Part shown: positions 16,610-25,640 of the stretch, in pieces
Layout: the number at the start of each line of letters is the position of its first letter
Position numbering within the stretch: position 1 is the stretch's first letter
Assembly (NCBI GenBank): GCA_000526435.1
Contig: JAGB01000004.1
Location: 96,001-160,000 of the forward strand
Direction: 5' to 3'
DNA: 64,000 bases
Origin: Caldicoprobacter oshimai DSM 21659
GTDB lineage: Bacteria > Bacillota > Clostridia > Caldicoprobacterales > Caldicoprobacteraceae
Made by a program: the position numbers and the translations under genes
Notes under the pieces: generated by a model
Seen by the model: only the letters and a program-made list of their open reading frames with translations
Database searches by the model: none
Told to the model about the DNA's origin: nothing

Positions 16610-17023
16610 CCTATTGCAGTAAGGTACTACATTGACTATGTAAAAGGCACAGTAACCGAAAGAGTTATGTCGAGCACCCGGTTTGACCCACCGGAAGTAA
16701 ACTCCAAGCTGCACAACCTGGTCATGAAAACCCCCTTCAAGCAGGGGGAAACATGGAGCCACAGCACTAGAATAAACGGGAAGGAATACCATCCAGCAAC
16801 AGGTAGAATGAAGGTGACATACACAGTCAAGGGCGTACCGGGGTACTCCCAAAACACCTATATATAGGAACGTATATTTGAGCCAGGCTGAGGCATGGTA
16901 GGATTTTCTAACCTTATGCCAGGAGATATACCTATAAGTAAAGCCGATGCAAAAGACAGCAAAAAGCTAGAAGAAGCGTTGGTCAATCACTTGTTTGGAT
17001 ATTCGCTAAACCCAGAGTTTTAA
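16610..17023 (+). pseudogene. Decayed gene with two in-frame stops
   Basis: One reading frame runs from just after a stop at 16607 to TAA at 17021-17023, but it is broken by TAG at 16865 and TGA at 16889. Coding character continues across both: YYIDYVKGTVTERV, FKQGETWSH, YTVKGVPGYSQNTYI, stop, ERIFEPG, stop, GMVGFSNLMPGDIP, KLEEALVNHLFGYSL. The 5' end is missing. The pattern (a beta-rich stretch, then a glycine-rich GMVGF turn) resembles extracytoplasmic lipoprotein domains. I cannot name the parent family. Confidence 0.7.
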
Positions 17024-17024
17024 A

Positions 17025-17050
17025 GCTGGGGCAAATGCTCCGGCTTTTTC
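17025..17050 (+). terminator. Terminator after the decayed gene
   Basis: AGCTGGGGC-AAAT-GCTCCGGCT followed by TTTT lies directly behind the pseudogene stop and supports its past expression. The rest of the gap to 17309 is AT-rich, with no recognised feature other than AAAGGGGGG before mtaB. Confidence 0.7.
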
Positions 17051-17309
17051 GCATACATTGTGTTTCAAAGCTTTTTAAAAAGCTGGCATCGCAGAATCGC
17101 AAGATTTTACTATGCCTTCATCCACCAGCAAGCCTATAACCTTGTCATGCGGGTATTATACAAGCCTTTTTGTCCATTTTTGATAATTTAAAGAGTATAT
17201 TGCTTATCAGCACTCCAACTATTGTAATACATCATTCCATTTCCTATAATTTTTAATACAAATCTTCATGTAATAATTTGCATACATCCTTTTAAAGGGG
17301 GGAAATCCC

Positions 17310-18707
17310 ATGGACTGCAAACCGCGTAAAACCTTTAATCAAACGGCCATCAAGTCTCTTGATGACTTCGTATATGGAATCGCTCCCCATCCAGTTAAAA
17401 CAAAAAACGGAATGATAATAGGCGGGGGAACTGTCTATCCTGAAATTAACATGACCCTACCACCCATGAAGATTGAACCAAGCACTATCTCGGAAGTATA
17501 CCGACAGTATGCAGAAATGATTGAAGGCATTTTAAAGCGTGCAAGAGACTTACACGCCTCTGGAATCATCGTGGAAGTGGAATTGCTCCCAGATACAACG
17601 CGGGAACCAAAATGGGGGATCGAGATTAACAGGATTTTGCTACAGCACATGAGAGAATACGAGGCAAAATACGGGCTTAAAAGCATATTGAGATGTACGC
17701 CCAACGACATCAGAGAAATGGTACGCCCATCATTTATGAGGCAGGGCCAGCTCCTGGAAAGCATGCTTGTCACATTCCAAAGATGCGCTGAAGAAGGAGC
17801 TGACATTCTGTCCGTAGAGTCCACAGGCGGCAAGGAGCTCCACGATGAAGCGCTAATCAACTGCGATATGAGAAAAGCTGTTTTCGCTCTTGGCGTTTTG
17901 GGAGTTAGGGATATGCGATTTCTGTGGTCACGCATAGTACAAATAGCCGAGACAACCGGCTCTATCCCAGGCGGAGATACGGCTTGTGGTTTTGCCAATA
18001 CTGCTATGGTACTAGCCGAACAGGGCATGATCCCAAGAGTATTTGCAGCGGTGGACAGGGTGGCGTGCGTCCCCAGGACGCTGGCTGCTTACGAGATGGG
18101 AGCAGTAGGCCCAAATAAAGATTGCGGTTATGAAGGCCCTTATATGAAGGCCATAGCTGGAGTTCCTATATCAATGGAGGGGAAAACGGCTGCATGTGCC
18201 CACCTGAGCGCGCTGGGCAATATAGCAGCGTGTGTTTGCGACTGCTGGAGCAACGAGTCGGTGCAGAACATCAAGCTTTTGAGCGCTCCTGCCCCAGTCG
18301 TTTATACAGAGCAGCTGATCTATGACTGCCGCTTGATGAACCAGGCAGCAGCTGAAGGACACGATTACGCTCTAAAGATGCGCGATTGGCTGGCCAAATC
18401 CGACGATAAGTTTGACCCTCAAGCTTATGTCTTAAGGCCGGACATTGTGCTGGAAATCAGCAAGGAACTGGTAAAAGAGAAAGACGCTTTTATGGCAACC
18501 AAGAAAGCAGCAGTTCTTGCAGTGGATGTAATTAAAAGAGGCATTAAAAATGGAGATGTTATGGTGCCCCCACGGGAACAAAAATGGTTGGACATCATAA
18601 GCGCCCAGCTTGAAACCATACCCGACGATGAAGAGAAATTTTGGTACGAAATAAAGAAAGAAGTAGACCTGACAAAATGGAGACCTGAAGAATATGGCTT
18701 AAAATGA
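17310..18707 (+). CDS. mtaB: Methanol:corrinoid methyltransferase MtaB
   Basis: A 465-aa protein matching archaeal and clostridial MtaB, the zinc subunit that moves a methyl group from methanol to a corrinoid protein. Shared motifs are DDFVYGIAPHPVK, GADILSVESTGGKE (zinc Glu), GGDTACGFANTAM (zinc Cys), YEMGAVGPNKDCGYE (zinc Cys), ITGVP-like IAGVPISMEGKTAACAH and CDCWSNESV. AAAGGGGGG precedes the ATG. Neither the corrinoid partner MtaC nor the second methyltransferase MtaA is in the window, so the gene is an orphan here. It could use another methoxy or methylated substrate. Confidence 0.93.
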   Translation: MDCKPRKTFNQTAIKSLDDFVYGIAPHPVKTKNGMIIGGGTVYPEINMTLPPMKIEPSTISEVYRQYAEMIEGILKRARDLHASGIIVEVELLPDTTREPKWGIEINRILLQHMREYEAKYGLKSILRCTPNDIREMVRPSFMRQGQLLESMLVTFQRCAEEGADILSVESTGGKELHDEALINCDMRKAVFALGVLGVRDMRFLWSRIVQIAETTGSIPGGDTACGFANTAMVLAEQGMIPRVFAAVDRVACVPRTLAAYEMGAVGPNKDCGYEGPYMKAIAGVPISMEGKTAACAHLSALGNIAACVCDCWSNESVQNIKLLSAPAPVVYTEQLIYDCRLMNQAAAEGHDYALKMRDWLAKSDDKFDPQAYVLRPDIVLEISKELVKEKDAFMATKKAAVLAVDVIKRGIKNGDVMVPPREQKWLDIISAQLETIPDDEEKFWYEIKKEVDLTKWRPEEYGLK

Positions 18708-18719
18708 AAATATCACATT

Positions 18720-18750
18720 TAAACTGCAGTTCTATAAACTGCAGTTTTTT
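18720..18750 (+). terminator. Terminator of mtaB
   Basis: AAACTGCAG/CTGCAGTTT stem with a short loop, followed by TTTTTT, 12 bp after the mtaB stop. It makes mtaB a single-gene transcript. Confidence 0.85.
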
Positions 18751-18887
18751 GATGCAAAATCGGGGTTATAATAATATTAACTGGGCACCAGCAGTAGATA
18801 CCAGAGATGCTTGGCTCCAATAGCTATCTTAGTTAAAATGGGAGCCATAAGATGCGTATTCCCACAAATCACAAAGGAGGCGATTTC

Positions 18888-20117
18888 GTGAGCGAATTCA
18901 TAAACAATCGTGAATACAGAAAAAAGGTACTGAAAGAGCTGATCAAAGAGCTACATAACGGAAAAACCGTAGAAGAAGTCAAACCCAGGTTTGAAGAGCT
19001 GATCAAGGGGGTATCGGCCGAAGAGATAGCTGATATAGAACAAGCCTTAATCATGGAAGGCATGCCTGTTGAGGAAATACAGCGATTGTGCGATGTGCAC
19101 GCAGCTGTTTTCAAAGGCTCCATAGAAGAAATACATCGACCGCAAAAGCCGGAAGACGCTCCCGGCCACCCTGTTCACACCTTCAAACTTGAAAACAGGG
19201 AACTCGAAAAGCTCATAAATACCCGCATAAAGCCGCATATTAAAGACTTTGAAACTTCAGATAGCCCAGGCAATGTCAGCACGCTGGCCGAAGACTTCAA
19301 CATGCTTTGGGAAGTCGATAAGCACTATGCCCGCAAAGAAAACCTGTTGTTCCCCTTCCTGGAAAAATACGGGATTACAGCCCCACCAAAGGTGATGTGG
19401 GGTGTGGATGACGAAATACGGGATGGAATCAAAGAAGTTTGCTCTCTGCTCTCAAACTACAAAGGCAACAAGGACGAAGTGGTAAACAAGGCCAACCAGG
19501 TAATCGACAAGGTCATCGAAATGATTTTCAAAGAAGAGAACATACTCTTCCCAATGGCGCTCAATACGCTGAGCGAGGACGAATGGATCAAGATAGAAGA
19601 AGAAAGCGAAGGGATAGGGTATTGCCTCACGCGGCCTGCAGGAAAATGGCATCCAGCCCGAGAAAACATTGAGCAAAAAGCACAAGTTGAAGGCCAGCAG
19701 CTGGTCGAAAGCGGATACATAAAGTTTGAAACCGGCATACTCTCACAAAAGGAGATAGATGCCATCTTCAATACGCTTCCGGTAGACATAACCTTCGTTG
19801 ACAAAGACGGGGTAGTAAAATATTTCTCACAGGGCAAGGACAGGATATTTGCTCGACCCAAGACTGTCATCGGCAGGCGCGTAGAAAATTGCCATCCCCC
19901 TGCCAGCATACACATAGTTCAAAAAGTTATAGAAAACTTGAGAACCGGCAAAAAGGACCATGAGGATTTCTGGATTAAGATGGGCGATAAATATGTCTTT
20001 ATCCGCTATTTTGCCGTAAGGGATAATTCCGGCCAGTTCCTTGGCATCCTGGAAGTGACTCAAGATATCAAGCCCATACAGGAAATAACAGGTGAAAAAA
20101 GGCTTCTCGATGAGTGA
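18888..20117 (+). CDS. DUF438/hemerythrin HHE/PAS sensor-like protein
   Basis: A 409-aa cytoplasmic protein. The N-terminal DUF438 covers about residues 1-75. A hemerythrin-type four-helix domain (about 80-225) carries HPVHTFKLE, EVDKHYARKENLLFPFLEK and KEENILFPMAL, the H/E ligand pattern of a di-iron site. The PAS domain (about 280-395) starts FNTLPVDITFVDKDGVVKYFS. Such proteins are thought to sense oxygen, NO or redox state. The GTG at 18888 sits 7 nt after AAAGGAGG; an ATG at 18852 has no site. It stands alone between mtaB and a convergent WYL regulator. Confidence 0.88.
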   Translation: MSEFINNREYRKKVLKELIKELHNGKTVEEVKPRFEELIKGVSAEEIADIEQALIMEGMPVEEIQRLCDVHAAVFKGSIEEIHRPQKPEDAPGHPVHTFKLENRELEKLINTRIKPHIKDFETSDSPGNVSTLAEDFNMLWEVDKHYARKENLLFPFLEKYGITAPPKVMWGVDDEIRDGIKEVCSLLSNYKGNKDEVVNKANQVIDKVIEMIFKEENILFPMALNTLSEDEWIKIEEESEGIGYCLTRPAGKWHPARENIEQKAQVEGQQLVESGYIKFETGILSQKEIDAIFNTLPVDITFVDKDGVVKYFSQGKDRIFARPKTVIGRRVENCHPPASIHIVQKVIENLRTGKKDHEDFWIKMGDKYVFIRYFAVRDNSGQFLGILEVTQDIKPIQEITGEKRLLDE

Positions 20118-20171
20118 TTAATAATGATTAATAATAATGATATATAGCATACAAGCGTTTAAAATGAAAGA

Positions 20172-20222
20172 TGCCTTCTTATTTGCCTGACAATATACAG
20201 GGGAAATAAGAAGGCATTTTTG
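20172..20222. terminator. Bidirectional terminator between convergent genes
   Basis: A 16-bp near-perfect stem, with arms GATGCCTTCTTATTT and AAATAAGAAGGCAT and an 18-nt loop, has T-rich tails on both strands. It serves the DUF438 gene and the convergent WYL gene. Confidence 0.85.
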
Positions 20223-20224
20223 CA

Positions 20225-21214
20225 TTAATCCTCTCCTTCCTTCTCACAAGACCGTCCTCCATACAAATCCGCCATGCCTTCCAGCTCTTCCCTTATGCTT
20301 CCCACAAGCTCCTCAGGCTTTTGCACTACTGCCAGCTTCCCGAAGCTCAGCACCCATCTTTTTATGTCAATAAGCCCTTTCACCTTGGCCTTGAAAATGA
20401 TGGAACCATCCTCTAACACTTTAATCTGTTGGTTGGGAAGCCATCTCTTCTCCCTAACCCATACACTGGCAGGATGGAAAAACCGGATCTCCACATCATA
20501 TTCTTCCCCTTCAATTACGCTAAAGATGTTTGACATATATTCTTTTACCGAAAAATCGCAGGGATATACAAAGGACGTATCCAATATCTCGATGTGCTCT
20601 ATCCTGACCAGTTTGAACGTGCGTATCTGCTCCCTCAAATGGCAGTATCCTATTAAGTACCACGAACCCTCACGGTATATCATAGCATAGGGGTCCACTT
20701 CTCTTACCTTCTTTTCATCTCTAGCTGGAGTATAGTACAGTATCCTTATGCGCTTACGCTGTTTTATGGCCATATAAATGGTGGTCAATATCTTATTGAC
20801 GTTGTCCCTTAAATCGACTTTACCTAGGGAGAGCATCAATTCATCGGTGGGAAGAGGAAAAACATTCACAACAGTGTCACCCAAGGCACACCGAATCTTT
20901 GCCACTGCTGTCTGCAACTCATTTGCCAATGGGAATCCGTTTTTGTGCGTCAGAAGCTTTTCGGCCAGCATCAGGGCAGAATATTCCCCTTCATCCAGCT
21001 TGGGTACATCAAAATAATAGTTATCGCTTAAATAGTACCCTCCCCCTCTTCCAGTCATCCCTTGAATTGGCACTCCTGCTCTCTTTAAATATTCAATATA
21101 CGCCTTTACATTCCTAGGAGTAATCCCCAGTATTTCTGCTATTTCCCGGGTTGACAGCATCTGCCGGGTCTGAAGGAGTGCAATGATCTTCAAGCACTGG
21201 CTCAACTTACTCAT
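20225..21214 (-). CDS. WYL-domain transcriptional regulator
   Basis: A 329-aa regulator. The N-terminal winged HTH_11 is residues 1-60: STREIAEILGITPRNVKAYIEYLKRAGVPIQG and GRGGGYYL. The WYL domain is residues 145-230, with RILYYTPARDEKKVREVDPYAMIYREGSWYLIGYC, where the basic and aromatic residues would bind a nucleotide or nucleic-acid ligand. The WCX tail follows to about 320. It is divergent from the zinc-ribbon gene at 21400, a likely target. Confidence 0.9.
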   Translation of the reverse strand: MSKLSQCLKIIALLQTRQMLSTREIAEILGITPRNVKAYIEYLKRAGVPIQGMTGRGGGYYLSDNYYFDVPKLDEGEYSALMLAEKLLTHKNGFPLANELQTAVAKIRCALGDTVVNVFPLPTDELMLSLGKVDLRDNVNKILTTIYMAIKQRKRIRILYYTPARDEKKVREVDPYAMIYREGSWYLIGYCHLREQIRTFKLVRIEHIEILDTSFVYPCDFSVKEYMSNIFSVIEGEEYDVEIRFFHPASVWVREKRWLPNQQIKVLEDGSIIFKAKVKGLIDIKRWVLSFGKLAVVQKPEELVGSIREELEGMADLYGGRSCEKEGED

Positions 21215-21339
21215 AATTCACACATCCTTATATTAAAATTATTTGACCAAGCTGCAGGCCAATCGCAAAGTTGTCTATCGTTCTAATCAACAGGCGTTAC
21301 AAATAAATTATTACTAAACTTTAAAGTCGATGATTTTAG

Positions 21340-21379
21340 AAAGGAGGTAAACGTGGCTTCGTTTAAAAAAGCCAATTAG
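21340..21379 (+). other. Strong ribosome site opening an 8-codon frame
   Basis: AAAGGAGGT (21340-21348) precedes GTG at 21353, which opens GTG GCT TCG TTT AAA AAA GCC AAT TAG. The stop lies 20 bp before the zinc-ribbon ATG, which itself lacks a good site. It may be a leader peptide that couples translation, or the trace of a shifted gene start. Confidence 0.4.
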
Positions 21380-21399
21380 TTCGCATAAGAAACTCAAAA

Positions 21400-21648
21400 A
21401 TGGCACTAATATCCTACCAATGTGAAAAGCGCCCAGCCTATTGGGGTGTGACATACATAGACGATAAAACCTTACATTGCGTGCATCACTCGTTTATATC
21501 ACCTTACAAGCACTCATGCTGGAACTGCGGTGCACCTGTAGATAGCTCGACAGACGCTACCTGTCCCGTCTGTCACTGGGTCAAATGCCCTGTATGCGGT
21601 GCATGTAGAAAAGGGGGATGCATAAAAGACGAATTCACAAACCCCTGA
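21400..21648 (+). CDS. Small cysteine-rich zinc-ribbon protein
   Basis: An 82-aa protein with CWNCG, CPVCHWVKCPVCG and a final CRKGGC: eight or more cysteines plus HC/HH pairs, enough for two zinc ribbons. I do not recognise the family. The ATG lacks a spaced ribosome site, but a strong one lies about 55 bp upstream. It is divergent from the WYL regulator. Zinc binding is inferred from the CxxC pairs; binding to nucleic acid or protein is open. Confidence 0.7.
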   Translation: MALISYQCEKRPAYWGVTYIDDKTLHCVHHSFISPYKHSCWNCGAPVDSSTDATCPVCHWVKCPVCGACRKGGCIKDEFTNP

Positions 21649-21713
21649 TCAATAGCCGCATCCGCCCTACATCCCCCTTCAACGCCTTTTTTCAATCCCT
21701 GCTTTCCACCTGA

Positions 21714-22643
21714 TTAGATAAACCTGCCCAATATGGCAGCAACCGTCATGGTCAAACCTGTTAGCTGATAAACCTGTACCATCCTCAAGTTGGCTTCTGT
21801 CAATCTAGGAATGTCATTATAATACTGCCCGGCAACCTTGACGGCCCTTACAGCCAGAGGAACGCTGACCAATCCAAGGAGCCAGAAAGGATTTCTTAAA
21901 ATGACGGCCAGCAGGATAAACCATAGATAAGCTGCTAAAAACAACAGCGCAAACACCTTTACGCCCTTTTCCTTGCCCAGCCTAACCAGCCAATTTCTCT
22001 TGTTGCCCTGAGCATCGGCCTCATAATCGGGGAATTGATTTATCCACAGCACGTTTGCTATCAAAATTCCGATGGGTATGGACACCCACAAAGCCGATAA
22101 ATCCACTCTGCCTGTTTGCAAACAGTATATACCTAGAACTATAAGAGGCCCAAATGTCAGACCAACCGTTACCTCGCCTAGCCCGCGATAAGCCAGTTTA
22201 AACGGCGGAAGGCTATAGAATATGGACAGCAAAACGCCGGCAATGCCTATCCAGAATATGCCCATTTCCTTAAAAAACATGATATAAAGGCCTATCCCGC
22301 AGGCAACCGCAAATGTGACCACGGCAATCATAACGACTTCAGGCAGCGTAAGCTTCCCGTCCACGATGGTCTTTTTACCCCCACTGAAGGGGGTTCTTTT
22401 GTCGGGGGTTATAAACCGATCAACCCCCGACTTATAATCTACCCATTCATTTACCGCATTTTTCCCGATCTCTATGCAATAAACAGCTATGAGAGCCACA
22501 ATAAACCAGTAGAGGTCAAACCTTCCCGTGCTACCAAAGGCAAACGCCGCACCTACAACCATTGGCACTGTAGAAGCTATCCATATCTTAGGGTCAGCCA
22601 ATTGCCAGAAACCCTGCCATACACGCCTTACGTCTGCATTCAT
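21714..22643 (-). CDS. UbiA-family prenyltransferase (MenA-like)
   Basis: A 309-aa membrane protein with eight or nine hydrophobic segments. It carries both aspartate motifs of the family: NEWVDYKSGVD (about residues 64-74), the NxxxDxxxxxD type, and NQFPDYEADAQGNKRN (about 203-218). These bind the prenyl diphosphate through Mg. The first motif and TPFSGGKKTIVDGKL resemble 1,4-dihydroxy-2-naphthoate prenyltransferase (MenA), but no menaquinone genes are near, so the acceptor is unknown. The gene is downstream of ilvB on the same strand with a 96-bp gap. Confidence 0.85.
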   Translation of the reverse strand: MNADVRRVWQGFWQLADPKIWIASTVPMVVGAAFAFGSTGRFDLYWFIVALIAVYCIEIGKNAVNEWVDYKSGVDRFITPDKRTPFSGGKKTIVDGKLTLPEVVMIAVVTFAVACGIGLYIMFFKEMGIFWIGIAGVLLSIFYSLPPFKLAYRGLGEVTVGLTFGPLIVLGIYCLQTGRVDLSALWVSIPIGILIANVLWINQFPDYEADAQGNKRNWLVRLGKEKGVKVFALLFLAAYLWFILLAVILRNPFWLLGLVSVPLAVRAVKVAGQYYNDIPRLTEANLRMVQVYQLTGLTMTVAAILGRFI

Positions 22644-22738
22644 ATTCGATTCCCCCTATATCGGCAGCTATTTAGGTCCCTTGCCATTTAAAAAGCCTTT
22701 AAGGCAACATATTTTAACTCATCAACCATATTATAACC

Positions 22739-24427
22739 TCAATCGATAATCTCATCAATAGGCGCTCCTGGCGGAACCATGGGATACACCATCTCATCCG
22801 GGTGTATCATGCACTCTATCAACACGGGCTGCTGCATCTCAAGAGCTTGCTTGAGCGTGCCCTCAACCTCTTCATTGGAAGTCACTCTGAACCCTTTGAT
22901 TCCATAAGCATCGGCCAGCTTTACAAAATCGACATCGGAGCCCAAAGTAGTATACGAGAATCTCCCGTTATAGAACAACCTCTGCCATTGACGCACCATA
23001 CCTAGAGCTTGATTATTTAGAACCAGCTGGATTATGGGCAACTTGTATCTTGAAACTGTAGCCAATTCAGTCGAATTCATTTTAAAGCTTCCATCCCCTG
23101 CGACGTTTATCACCCTTCGGTCAGGCCTTCCAATGCATGCTCCTATGGCTGCCCCCAGGCCATAACCCATGGTGCCCAGACCCCCGGAAGAGATAAAGGT
23201 ACGCGGCTCATCAAACTTGTAAAATTGGGCAGTCCACATCTGATTCTGCCCCACTTCGGTGGTGATTATAGCCTTTCCCGCAGTAAGCTCATAGAGCTTC
23301 TCTATGATGTACTGCGGAGTCAGTTTCCCTTTGGGAGTACCATACCTCAGCGGATGTGCCTTCTTCCAATCCTCTATCTGCTTATTCCAGCCATTGGGCT
23401 GCTTTTCATCCACTAACTCGATCAACCTCTGAAGTATCTTTTTCACATCGCCACAAATCGGGATATGGGTATCAATATTTTTGCCCAGCTCTGCAGGGTC
23501 AATGTCTATATGAATTATCCTGGCATGGGTAGCAAACTTCTCCGCCTTGCTTACAACGCGATCGCTGAACCGGGCACCTATGGCTATCAGCAGATCGCAG
23601 TTGGAAACGGCGTAGTTGGAAACACGCGTTCCGTGCATACCCACCATGCCCATAAAGTACGGATGGGTACCCGGGAAGGCGCCTAGACCCATAAGCGAAC
23701 AAGTTACAGGAGCTTTTATCTTTTCCGCAAAGGCTACCAGTTCACGGTTGGCACCCGAGATGTTGACTCCACCCCCCGCGTAGATCACTGGCCTTTCACA
23801 TTTATTTATAGCCTCTACTGCTTCCTGAACGCTTCTCTCTATTTCTTCCTTGCGATAAAACTGAGGATGAAAGATATCCTCATTCACATAGCTGGTATCC
23901 ACCTGAGCGGGCTGATAATCTATTACGGCATTTTGTATATCCTTTGGGATATCGATCAGAACAGGACCGGGCCGACCGCTTCGCGCTATCTTGAAAGCCT
24001 GCCTTATAATATCCGGCAAACGCTCAGCATCCTTGACAATATAATTATGCTTGGTAATGGGCGCAGTTACGCCAGTTATATCCACTTCTTGAAATGAATC
24101 TTTGCCAAGCAGTGAAGAAGCCACCTGACCAGTAAATACCACCAGAGGCACCGAATCCATATAAGCGGTTGCAATACCGGTTACCGTATTGGTGGCTCCT
24201 GGGCCCGATGTGGCAAACACCACGCCAACTTTACCTGTAGCCCTGGCATACCCATCCGCAGCATGGGTAGCCCCCTGTTCATGGGCCGTCAAAATGTGGG
24301 TGATGTCCTTGGCATCATACAATGCATCGTATACCGGGAGAATCGCTCCCCCGGGAAACCCAAAAACGATATCCACACCCTGCTCTCTCAAGCATTCTAT
24401 GACCGCCTGTGCACCCGTCAACTTCAC
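22739..24427 (-). CDS. ilvB: Acetolactate synthase large subunit
   Basis: A 562-aa ThDP enzyme that joins two pyruvates, or pyruvate and 2-ketobutyrate, in valine/leucine/isoleucine synthesis. It has the catalytic glutamate region TAHEQGATHAADGYARATGK, GPGATNTVTGIATAYMDSVP, the FAD-type middle domain, and the ThDP/Mg motif GDGSFKMNSTELATV...NN. Start is GTG with AGGGGG upstream. It sits about 35 bp behind a T-box terminator. Its regulatory subunit IlvN is 34 kb away in another T-box operon. Confidence 0.96.
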   Translation of the reverse strand: MKLTGAQAVIECLREQGVDIVFGFPGGAILPVYDALYDAKDITHILTAHEQGATHAADGYARATGKVGVVFATSGPGATNTVTGIATAYMDSVPLVVFTGQVASSLLGKDSFQEVDITGVTAPITKHNYIVKDAERLPDIIRQAFKIARSGRPGPVLIDIPKDIQNAVIDYQPAQVDTSYVNEDIFHPQFYRKEEIERSVQEAVEAINKCERPVIYAGGGVNISGANRELVAFAEKIKAPVTCSLMGLGAFPGTHPYFMGMVGMHGTRVSNYAVSNCDLLIAIGARFSDRVVSKAEKFATHARIIHIDIDPAELGKNIDTHIPICGDVKKILQRLIELVDEKQPNGWNKQIEDWKKAHPLRYGTPKGKLTPQYIIEKLYELTAGKAIITTEVGQNQMWTAQFYKFDEPRTFISSGGLGTMGYGLGAAIGACIGRPDRRVINVAGDGSFKMNSTELATVSRYKLPIIQLVLNNQALGMVRQWQRLFYNGRFSYTTLGSDVDFVKLADAYGIKGFRVTSNEEVEGTLKQALEMQQPVLIECMIHPDEMVYPMVPPGAPIDEIID

Positions 24428-24462
24428 TCCTTCATCGCCCCCTTTACCGAAAAATAAGTATT

Positions 24463-24770
24463 AAAAAACCCTTCATCCCTTGTTAAATGGGACGAAAGGT
24501 TTACTTCCGTGGTACCACCCATATTCGCCGTTGCTTCGCAGCAACAGCCTCATCAGGATACGGCCTTGCACAAGCTCAGGCTTATATCCTTGCACTGTAA
24601 CGGGTGCATTCCCGTCAGAGCTTACTAGCACCGTTTCAGCCCTGCAGCTCCAGGACGACTTCGCCATTTCCCCGGGCACCGGTTCGCAGCAACCACCGGC
24701 TCTCTTAAGCCCGCCTGAAAACGCTACTCTTCCCTTCATCGCCTTTTCGATGCATAATTATGTATAATTA
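24463..24770 (-). promoter_or_regulatory. T-box leader of ilvB (apparent valine specifier)
   Basis: On the minus strand a stem I with AGAGAGCCGGTGG...GCGAACCGG (AG bulge/loop signature) leads to GAA-GTC-GTCCTGGAG. The codon GTC (24657-24659) is in the specifier position with a purine after it, so Val is likely. The T-box sequence GGGTGGTACCACGG (24506-24519) precedes the terminator stem CCTTTCGTCCC/GGGATGAAGG with six T residues (24463-24502). Uncharged tRNA would favour readthrough into ilvB. Confidence 0.92.
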
Positions 24771-24775
24771 GGTAT

Positions 24776-24804
24776 ATTTTAATATAAATTATCCAGAAAA
24801 GCAA
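24776..24804 (-). promoter_or_regulatory. Promoter of the ilvB T-box leader
   Basis: TTGCTT (24799-24804), 17-bp spacer, TAAAAT (24776-24781) on the minus strand, just upstream of stem I. The rest of the gap to 25049 holds only a 6-codon ATG frame at 24910 behind AAGGAG, of no clear meaning. Confidence 0.65.
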
Positions 24805-25049
24805 GTAGTTTTTTGAGAGAAAAAGCTTACCCTGGGAAGGAATTTGATTCTATTTATAGAATAATTTTTATGGATTTACATCAAACAATAACACAAGGAG
24901 TGGAACTTTATGAATGGAGCGTTTACCTAGAAAAGACGGAGTAGTCAAAATCATATATTAAGTTTTGCTATTAGTAGAATGTTAAAATCTCCTTACTTAA
25001 ATGTAACCATAACATGAATCATAAACACAACACAAAGGTGGAATAGCTT

Positions 25050-25559
25050 ATGCCAAACCAAGAAAATTATATAATAGCTCAGGTTGAAGACTTCATATGC
25101 CCTATCACTATTATAGCTTCTGTTAGAGGAGTCAGGGGAATACACTTTACTTCACTTGATGCTATTATAGAAAAATTGACTCAAGAAAACATACCCCATA
25201 TCATCGATTTATCCCATCCTGCAGCCATTGAACTCCGTGAGTATTTTCAAGGGCATCGAAAACATTTCGATGTACCCATCGACATAGATGGTACTCCATT
25301 CCAGCTGAAAGTATGGAAGGCCTTGCAGTCAATACCTTACGGCAAGGTGCGAAGCTACAAAGACATTGCCATACAGATCGGTCATCCCAAAGCCTTCCGT
25401 GCAGTGGGCCAAGCTTGCGGCGCCAACCCCATACCCATAATAATACCCTGTCACAGGGTACTTACAGCCAGTGGGAATTTGGGAGGCTTTAGCGCAGGAA
25501 TTGAAATAAAAAAGGCTTTGCTGGATCTAGAAGGAATATCCCACAATAAATACCGATAA
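25050..25559 (+). CDS. ogt: Methylated-DNA-protein-cysteine methyltransferase
   Basis: A 169-aa suicide DNA-repair enzyme that moves alkyl groups from O6-alkylguanine to its own cysteine. It has the active-site motif IIPCHRVL, the helix-turn-helix YKDIAIQIGHPKAFRAVGQA with the arginine finger, and NLGGFSAGIEIKKALLDLE. Length is normal for Ogt. Start ATG has AAAGGTGG upstream. It is a lone plus-strand gene facing pepV. Confidence 0.95.
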   Translation: MPNQENYIIAQVEDFICPITIIASVRGVRGIHFTSLDAIIEKLTQENIPHIIDLSHPAAIELREYFQGHRKHFDVPIDIDGTPFQLKVWKALQSIPYGKVRSYKDIAIQIGHPKAFRAVGQACGANPIPIIIPCHRVLTASGNLGGFSAGIEIKKALLDLEGISHNKYR

Positions 25560-25640
25560 ACAATGCCGCCGTTATTGCACTGCCATCAAAATCTGTTTAG
25601 CAGCGACATGATACAACGGCGGCAATTTCACAGTATATTG

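Noticed and set aside
24910..24930. Six-codon frame behind AAGGAG
   Set aside because: Too short to judge; no regulatory codons and no hairpin behind it.
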